This document shows positions 6,161-11,006 of a stretch of DNA of 11,006 nt, piece after piece. Under the pieces are notes generated by a model. It made no database searches, was not told where the DNA came from, and worked only from the letters and a program-made list of their open reading frames with translations. Source of the DNA: Desulfobulbus sp. (GTDB taxonomy: Bacteria; Pseudomonadota; Gammaproteobacteria; Burkholderiales; Rhodocyclaceae); assembly GCA_009782025.1 (NCBI GenBank), contig WQUQ01000214.1, forward strand, positions 1 to 11,006, written 5' to 3'. The position numbers and the translations under genes were made by a program. Position 1 is the stretch's first letter. Each line of letters begins with the position of its first letter.

Positions 6161-9055
6161 TTACGAGGCTGCGCCCTCTCCAGCGCCCGGCCAACCGGCG
6201 ACGATGCCGGGGATTTCGCTGGCGGGGACGGGGCGGCTGAAATAGTAGCCCTGGTACTCGTGGCACTTCATGGCGATCAGGGAGGCCAGTTGATCCTGGG
6301 TTTCGACGCCTTCGGCGATGGCCTTGAGGCCGAGATTGCGGGCCAGGTCGATGATGGTGGTGACGATGGCGATTTTGCCTTCGATAGCCAGATCGCGGAC
6401 AAAGGATTGGTCGATTTTCAGGCGGTTGAGGACAAAGCGTTGGACGTAGGAAAGGCTGGAATAGCCGGTGCCGAAGTCGTCGAGGGCGATCTGCACGCCC
6501 AGTTTCGACAGGGTTTCGAGATGCGTGGTGGCCCGCTCGACATTGTCCATCAGCAGGCTTTCGGTGATTTCAAGCTCCAGAAGATGCGGCGATAGCTGCG
6601 CTTCGTCGAGCGCCGCCTTGATCTGGAGGGGCAAGTCGCTCTGTTTGAACTGGCGGGCCGAGAGGTTGACCGCGACGCGCAGATTCAGCCCCATCCGCTG
6701 CCATTGCGCGCCCTGGCGGACGGCTTCATGGAGCACCCAGTGGCCGATTTCGAGAATCAGGCCCGATTCTTCGGCAACCGGGATGAATTGCCCTGGCGGG
6801 ATCATTCCCCGCTCCGGGTGATGCCAGCGCAGCAGGGCTTCAACACCGACGACCCGCTGTTCGGTGAGATCGATTTGCGGCTGGTAGGCCAGATAGAGTT
6901 GATTCCCATCGGCCAGCGCTTTTCTCAACTCGGCATCGAGGAGAAAACGCTGATGGGCGCGGGCGTTCATTTCGCGGGTGAAAAAGCGGAACTCGCCACG
7001 CTCATCGCTATATTTGGCCGAACGGCTGGCCGTGGCGGCCTGGCTCAGGAGGGTGTCGCCGGCATCGGTATCGTAGGGAAACACGCTGACGCCGGCGGTC
7101 AGGCTGATGTTGACGGCGGCTGAACGCATTTTCAGGCTGTACGCGCCGCCCAGCCGCTGGAGCAACTGCCGCGTGCGCCGGGCGGCCTGATCGACGCCGC
7201 AGTGCGGCAGGAGCATGGCAAATTCGTCGACGGACAGATGGGCGACGATTTCTTCCTCGTGTTTCTCCCCGTTCAGACGCTTGGCGATGGCCTGGAGCAA
7301 TTCATCGCTGCGATCGGTGCCGATGGTCTCGTTGATTTCGCGGAAATAATCGACGTTGAGAACGACCAGGGACACTTCCGCGTTGTCGCGGCGGGCTTCG
7401 TCCAGAATGCGCTCCAGTTGTTCAAGGAGCATGCGCCGGTTGGGCAGGCCGGTCAGGACATCGAAATAGATCAGGTCGTGCAGGCGGCTCTCGGCCTCCT
7501 TCCTTTCCGAGAGGTCGGTGGCGATGAAGATGAAATGGGTAATCTGGCCATTGCCGTCACGCAGCGCGGAAATCTGGTGCCACATGGCGATCGGGTCTTT
7601 GTTCTGGCGCTGATCGAGGGTTTCGCCTTGCCACTGGCCGGTGAGTTTCAATTGATCCCAGGCCCGCGTGTAAAAATCGGCAGCGCGATGGGGATGGCGG
7701 AAGATCGCCAGATTTTCCCCGATCAAATCGGCGGCGGCGTAGCCATAGATCCGGGCCGCTGCCGGGTTGACCTGAAGAATGCACTCCTGGCTGTCGGCAA
7801 CGATAATCGCATTCGAACTGTGTTCGATGACCAGTCCGGCAATGTCCGATGCGTGCTGGTAGCTGCTGATTTCGGACAACAAATGGCGCAGGGTTTCGCC
7901 CAGTTGTCCGATTTCGTCCCCGGCATGGTCATGGGCGAAGCGGCTCACCTGCGCCAGGCCATCGGCTTCGACCCGGCCGCCCTTGAGGCTTTCGCCAACG
8001 GTGCGGTCCAGCATCTCCAGGCGGCGCGTCACCAACTGGCGAAGGGCGAACAGGAACAGCAAGGCGGACAAGAGGATCATGCCCAGCGCCGGCAAAGCCA
8101 GCCGCACAACATCCTGCCGGTTGAGAATATTCGTGGCATCGAGATCGATGGCGGTCAGCACATACCATTGCAATTCCGGCAGCCAAACCAGGGCCACCTG
8201 CTGCGGGCGGCCTTCGAGCCGGGTCGAGAGCAATTCCACCTCGCCAGGCTTGGCCTGCGCCTGCATCAGGGACGCACGAACGCGGGCAATGTCCCGCTCA
8301 TTGTCGATCAGATCGAGCAGGTTGGGCTTTCCTTCGCTCTGGTCAGCGCTGCCGACGGGATCGAAGGCAATCCGCGCACGATTCATATGCATCCGGATGA
8401 ATCCGCCGCTGTCGACGACGATGGGCGTCAGCCCGTCCTCGTGGCGAAAAGCGAACGCATCGAGAAAGTGGTTCAGTTCAACGCCCGTGCCAACGATGCC
8501 GAGCGGCGTTCCATCGGCCTTTTTGACGACCACGTTGAACCATACCTTGGTCACCTCCAGATGAGCATTCGCCTGGATATTGATGCTGTAACCGCTGCGT
8601 TTGCCCAGCGTGCGAACAAACCACTGCCCTTCCTCGCTATCCATAGGCATCCGGTAGCGCGGCTCGGCACTGAAAAGACGCCGATCGTCATTGAAATAAA
8701 AATTGCCGCTGCTGGCGGGCACCATGAACCAGGATCGATCCCGAAAAACCGCCCGAAATTCTTCTGCCCTGGCCAGCGCGGACTCGCGCAAAGCATGGTC
8801 GTTTTCATTGGCCAGCCAGGCCGCGATGGGTTTCGACTGGGCCATCTCCCGCGCCGAGCGCAGTTCGTTCTCCAGAATATTCTCGGCCAGTTGGGCATTG
8901 AGCTGCGCGGTTGCCCGCAAGAAATCAGCGCCCAGGCCGGCGCGCAGACTCACAAGCACCTGCTGGCCTGCCAACCCGCCCAGCAAGAGGGCCAATACCG
9001 TGCCGCCAATCAGGGCCAGCAGTAGTTTGCTGCGCAATCCGAAACGAATGGCCAT
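6161..9055 (-). CDS. Membrane Cache-HAMP-PAS-GGDEF-EAL cyclic di-GMP phosphodiesterase with degenerate GGDEF
   Basis: The protein has 964 residues. TM1 is at about 10-33, a periplasmic Cache-like sensor at 34-315 (GNFYFNDDRRLFSAEPRYR, later KVWFNVVVKKADGTPLG), TM2 at about 317-340, then HAMP, and PAS at 401-525 (SSNAIIVADSQECILQVNPA). GGDEF starts near 525 (DVLTGLPNRRML at 532). Its active-site motif is SVDEF at 608-612 and no RxxD inhibitory site precedes it, so cyclase activity is unlikely. The EAL domain has E739 (VEALLRW), VNLSARQF, LELEITES, D859-D860 (DDFGTGYSSL), LKIDQSFV, AEGVET and YQGYYFSRP, the full catalytic set for hydrolysing cyclic di-GMP. The ATG at 9055 is preferred, with GGGAG seven bases upstream, over a TTG at 9106. 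The degenerate GGDEF may act as a GTP-sensing regulatory domain. The gene lies downstream of the FapA-like gene on the same strand. Confidence 0.93.
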   Translation of the reverse strand: MAIRFGLRSKLLLALIGGTVLALLLGGLAGQQVLVSLRAGLGADFLRATAQLNAQLAENILENELRSAREMAQSKPIAAWLANENDHALRESALARAEEFRAVFRDRSWFMVPASSGNFYFNDDRRLFSAEPRYRMPMDSEEGQWFVRTLGKRSGYSINIQANAHLEVTKVWFNVVVKKADGTPLGIVGTGVELNHFLDAFAFRHEDGLTPIVVDSGGFIRMHMNRARIAFDPVGSADQSEGKPNLLDLIDNERDIARVRASLMQAQAKPGEVELLSTRLEGRPQQVALVWLPELQWYVLTAIDLDATNILNRQDVVRLALPALGMILLSALLFLFALRQLVTRRLEMLDRTVGESLKGGRVEADGLAQVSRFAHDHAGDEIGQLGETLRHLLSEISSYQHASDIAGLVIEHSSNAIIVADSQECILQVNPAAARIYGYAAADLIGENLAIFRHPHRAADFYTRAWDQLKLTGQWQGETLDQRQNKDPIAMWHQISALRDGNGQITHFIFIATDLSERKEAESRLHDLIYFDVLTGLPNRRMLLEQLERILDEARRDNAEVSLVVLNVDYFREINETIGTDRSDELLQAIAKRLNGEKHEEEIVAHLSVDEFAMLLPHCGVDQAARRTRQLLQRLGGAYSLKMRSAAVNISLTAGVSVFPYDTDAGDTLLSQAATASRSAKYSDERGEFRFFTREMNARAHQRFLLDAELRKALADGNQLYLAYQPQIDLTEQRVVGVEALLRWHHPERGMIPPGQFIPVAEESGLILEIGHWVLHEAVRQGAQWQRMGLNLRVAVNLSARQFKQSDLPLQIKAALDEAQLSPHLLELEITESLLMDNVERATTHLETLSKLGVQIALDDFGTGYSSLSYVQRFVLNRLKIDQSFVRDLAIEGKIAIVTTIIDLARNLGLKAIAEGVETQDQLASLIAMKCHEYQGYYFSRPVPASEIPGIVAGWPGAGEGAAS

Positions 9056-9202
9056 CGCTTGACTCCCAAACGCCGCATCATCGACAGAGGCGGTTGATTC
9101 GCCCAACGCATTTGCATCTCGCCCACAAGTACTACGCTTTTGGGACAGTACGGCATTCTACCCATTTCAAACCCCGATCGACCAGCCGGCCGATCAACCG
9201 GC
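9056..9202 (-). other. Gap between the FapA-like and EAL genes
   Basis: The 147 bases hold a short hairpin directly at the fapA-like stop codon (AGCCGG at 9184-9189 with CCGGCT at 9198-9203). The strand read toward the EAL gene carries a TAGAAT that resembles a -10 box, without a convincing -35 box at 16-18 bases. There is no T tract after the hairpin. The two genes could be co-transcribed, or the EAL gene could have its own weak promoter here. Confidence 0.35.
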
Positions 9203-10885
9203 TCAATGCCAGGCCAGGGCGCCCTCGCCGTCCAACGCGAATGTCATGCCATGATGGCGCGGATCATTGACCCGGTAGCTCTGTCCTGCGCAGCGGATCA
9301 CCACGCCTTCAAAAACGCCTGATTCGATCTCTACCTTGGCCGTTGCGGCCAGATCCATCCGTTGTTGCAGCCAATCGGCGCGCTGCTTCAGTGCTTCCCG
9401 TTCTTCGAGCAGATGCAGGCGGCTGGATTCGGCCTTTTCGGCAAATCCCGGCGGCAGAGACCCGGGCTGTTTTTTGCCGATGTCCGCCAACTGCGCCAAC
9501 TTGTCGATCTGTGCGGATTTTTCTGACTGGGCAAGGGCAATCGCATCCCGCTCCCGGTGCAGTTCCTGGGTGTCGCCGACTTCGATGCGGGTTGCGGTCT
9601 GGGCAGCCGAGCCAATCACCCTGGCCTTGACCAGCAGCCCCGCCTGCGCCACGCCGCCGACCAGCAGCCCCCGCTTTTTGTCGCCGATCACGATCCGCTG
9701 CCCGGCGACGAGATGGCACAACATGGCAAAGTCATCGATGAGGATGGCCTCCCCCGCCTCGATGGCCGCCTGTTGTGCGAAGGCAGCCGAAAAACTGCCG
9801 TGGCAGCGGATATGCCGGAGTTCGGCTTCCGGGTGGCCCAGCGAACCGACCACGCCGCCCTTGATTCTGATATTGCCGCCGGCCTCCAGCGTCGCGTCTT
9901 CGACCGTGCCGCCGATTTCGATGTCGCCGCCGGCCTTGACGGTCATGCCCGCCTGCACATCGCCGGCAATGGTCACCGAACCCTCAAAAACGACATTGCC
10001 CGTGGCGATGCTGACGTTTTTCGACTGAAACGTCGGCTCGACCATCACCCCGCCAGGTACTTCGACCGGCTGGCCGCTTTGCGCGGCGATCAGCTCATCG
10101 AGGTTTTTCGGGTTGATGGATACGCCTTCCAGTTTGTGCGAGAAGGCAGCCTCCTTGCCTTTTTTGGCGGGAATCACGCGCCCGGTAATGGTTCTCCCCG
10201 CTTCGCCCTCCGTGGCGCGGATCCGCCGCAGCAGCGGGACGCCCGGCTGAACGGTCTGGATGTCGCCCAGATTGCGGTAATCGACCCGGCCGCTGCTGTC
10301 GATCTGCGGCACGCGCGAACGCATCTCCAGCAGCAATTGCAAACGGCCATCCTCGCCGTGCACCGGCTCCTTGCCCCGGGCGACCACGATGCCGCCGGCG
10401 CTTCCCGTTGCGGCCGAAGCGATGGCCTGGCGAATGGCTTCGCCATCGACGCCATAAATCACATGCTGCTCGGCCAAGGCGCGGTAAATGGCATTTTCAT
10501 CAACCGGCTCGCCTCCGCGAGGCGGCAAGAGGGTCAACACGGCCGTCATGAGATTCGCGTCAAGCGTCAGCGACACCTCGCCATCGACCACATCGGCGAC
10601 CGGAAAAGCCGCCACGGCATGCCCCGCGCCGATCGTTCGGGATAACTCGGCCAGCGCCTCATCCCTGACCCGGCAAGCGCCAAAACCGGCACGGGCCAAG
10701 GCCGAGACGACAGCCGCCGTCAGCGCGGCCGGGGGCGTTTCGGGTGTTTCGGGCGGAGCGTGAGGAAGCGCAGCCGGGGCAAAACTGGCCACCACGGTTT
10801 TTCCCTCCTGCGCAAAGACAAGCCCTGGCAGCAGATCAACCGGGGACGCGGGGGTGGATTCAGTGTCGGCAACGAGGGCGTTCAT
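9203..10885 (-). CDS. FapA / DUF342 family protein
   Basis: The 560-residue protein has the DUF342 (flagellar assembly protein A, FapA) layout. An N-terminal alpha/beta region comes first, then ARGKEPVHGEDGRLQLLLEM near 168, VDYRNLGDIQTVQPGVPLLR, and GRTITGRVIPAKKGKEA. A run of short beta-helix turns starts at 291 (VSIATGNVVFEGSVTIAGDV, MTVKAGGDIEIGGTVED, GGNIRIKGGVVGSLG). A coiled coil from 441 to about 512 (ELHRERDAIALAQSEKSAQI onward) precedes a short C-terminal beta domain. It has no signal peptide or membrane segment. In Vibrio a FapA homologue takes part in polar flagellar assembly and interacts with a PTS protein; most family members are uncharacterised. The start ATG has AGGAG about 12 bases upstream, rather far. 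Repeat element B begins only 22 bases upstream, so the promoter must lie in or beyond the repeat. No other flagellar gene is in the window. Confidence 0.88.
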   Translation of the reverse strand: MNALVADTESTPASPVDLLPGLVFAQEGKTVVASFAPAALPHAPPETPETPPAALTAAVVSALARAGFGACRVRDEALAELSRTIGAGHAVAAFPVADVVDGEVSLTLDANLMTAVLTLLPPRGGEPVDENAIYRALAEQHVIYGVDGEAIRQAIASAATGSAGGIVVARGKEPVHGEDGRLQLLLEMRSRVPQIDSSGRVDYRNLGDIQTVQPGVPLLRRIRATEGEAGRTITGRVIPAKKGKEAAFSHKLEGVSINPKNLDELIAAQSGQPVEVPGGVMVEPTFQSKNVSIATGNVVFEGSVTIAGDVQAGMTVKAGGDIEIGGTVEDATLEAGGNIRIKGGVVGSLGHPEAELRHIRCHGSFSAAFAQQAAIEAGEAILIDDFAMLCHLVAGQRIVIGDKKRGLLVGGVAQAGLLVKARVIGSAAQTATRIEVGDTQELHRERDAIALAQSEKSAQIDKLAQLADIGKKQPGSLPPGFAEKAESSRLHLLEEREALKQRADWLQQRMDLAATAKVEIESGVFEGVVIRCAGQSYRVNDPRHHGMTFALDGEGALAWH

Positions 10886-10907
10886 GGCGATGGTTTTCTC
10901 CTGAGCC

Positions 10908-11006
10908 TATTGATCCGGCAATCAAGCATTGAACATTCCCGCTACGTCATTGCGCTACGTCGCAGCATCCATGCGGCTTGTGGATTCTGCGTACTGCGAC
11001 TTCGCG
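10908..11006. repeat. Repeat element B, inverted right copy, cut by the window end
   Basis: It begins with TATTGATCCGGCAATCAA and is identical over 84 bases (10908-10991) to the reverse complement of 5391-5474. After the shared GGATTCTGCG the two copies diverge: here TACTGCGACTTCGCG, in the left copy ACTACGCTTCGCTCCG, i.e. exactly in the hairpin apex. The element should continue past the window with CAGAAT to close its hairpin. Confidence 0.9.

Noticed and set aside
7202..9025. 607-residue open frame on the + strand opposite the EAL gene
   Set aside because: It is an antisense shadow of a gene with complete domain motifs; no family signature and no ribosome binding site.
9056..9106. TTG start giving a 17-residue longer EAL protein
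   Set aside because: The ATG at 9055 has a well-spaced GGGAG and places the first membrane segment normally; the extension is polar and unlike a leader.
9107..9180. Flagellar sigma-28 promoter before the EAL gene
   Set aside because: A GCCG is present at about the right place but only half of the -10 consensus fits and no matching -35 box exists.
9557..10645. 362-residue open frame on the + strand opposite the fapA-like gene
   Set aside because: Shadow of a recognised gene, with low-complexity arginine/histidine/aspartate text.

Overview
The window looks like chromosomal DNA of a high-GC betaproteobacterium. The pairing of map with glnD, the G/C-rich third codon positions, the FapA-type DUF342 protein and the multidomain Cache-PAS-GGDEF-EAL regulator all fit the Rhodocyclales, but I cannot fix the genus from sequence alone. 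No rRNA, tRNA, CRISPR array or intact insertion sequence is visible.

Left part (1-1583): the tail of a class V aminotransferase reads in from the left on the + strand and ends before a strong hairpin (145-174). Facing it on the - strand are a MarC-family membrane protein gene broken by a 1-base frameshift near 428-430, then a VapC-type PIN toxin and its Phd/YefM-like antitoxin. The three - strand genes are packed tightly (antitoxin-toxin overlap 1 base, toxin-marC touching) and probably form one transcript.

Central housekeeping block (1636-5072): map (type I methionine aminopeptidase) and glnD (PII uridylyltransferase/uridylyl-removing enzyme) lie 3 bases apart on the + strand, driven by a possible weak promoter at 1636-1665. 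GlnD is the glutamine sensor at the top of the nitrogen regulatory cascade.

Repeat island (5073-5513): about 440 bases without a gene hold a hairpin behind glnD, a 13-base tandem duplication, and two adjacent elements (A, about 5187-5338; B, about 5341-5474). The elements share their ends (consensus TATTSAYCCGGCAATYAA, B bounded by it on both sides) but have unrelated palindromic interiors. A copy of element B lies in inverted orientation at the right end of the window (10908-11006); 84 bases are identical between the two copies.

Right part (5478-10885): a toxin-first HigBA-like toxin-antitoxin module on the + strand, with an unusually clear promoter (TTGACC-17-TACAAT), an inverted-repeat operator inside that promoter, and a toxin start codon that falls at the predicted transcription start. 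Converging on it from the - strand are a FapA/DUF342-family gene and, downstream of it, a 964-residue Cache-HAMP-PAS-GGDEF-EAL protein whose GGDEF motif is degenerate (SVDEF) while the EAL phosphodiesterase residues are intact. These two may link cyclic di-GMP turnover to surface or flagellar behaviour. The inverted copies of element B flank this whole 5.4-kb right-hand segment.

The points most worth a second look are the modular repeat elements with shared ends, the long inverted repeat abutting the 5' ends of two genes, and the compact, probably leaderless toxin-antitoxin promoter.
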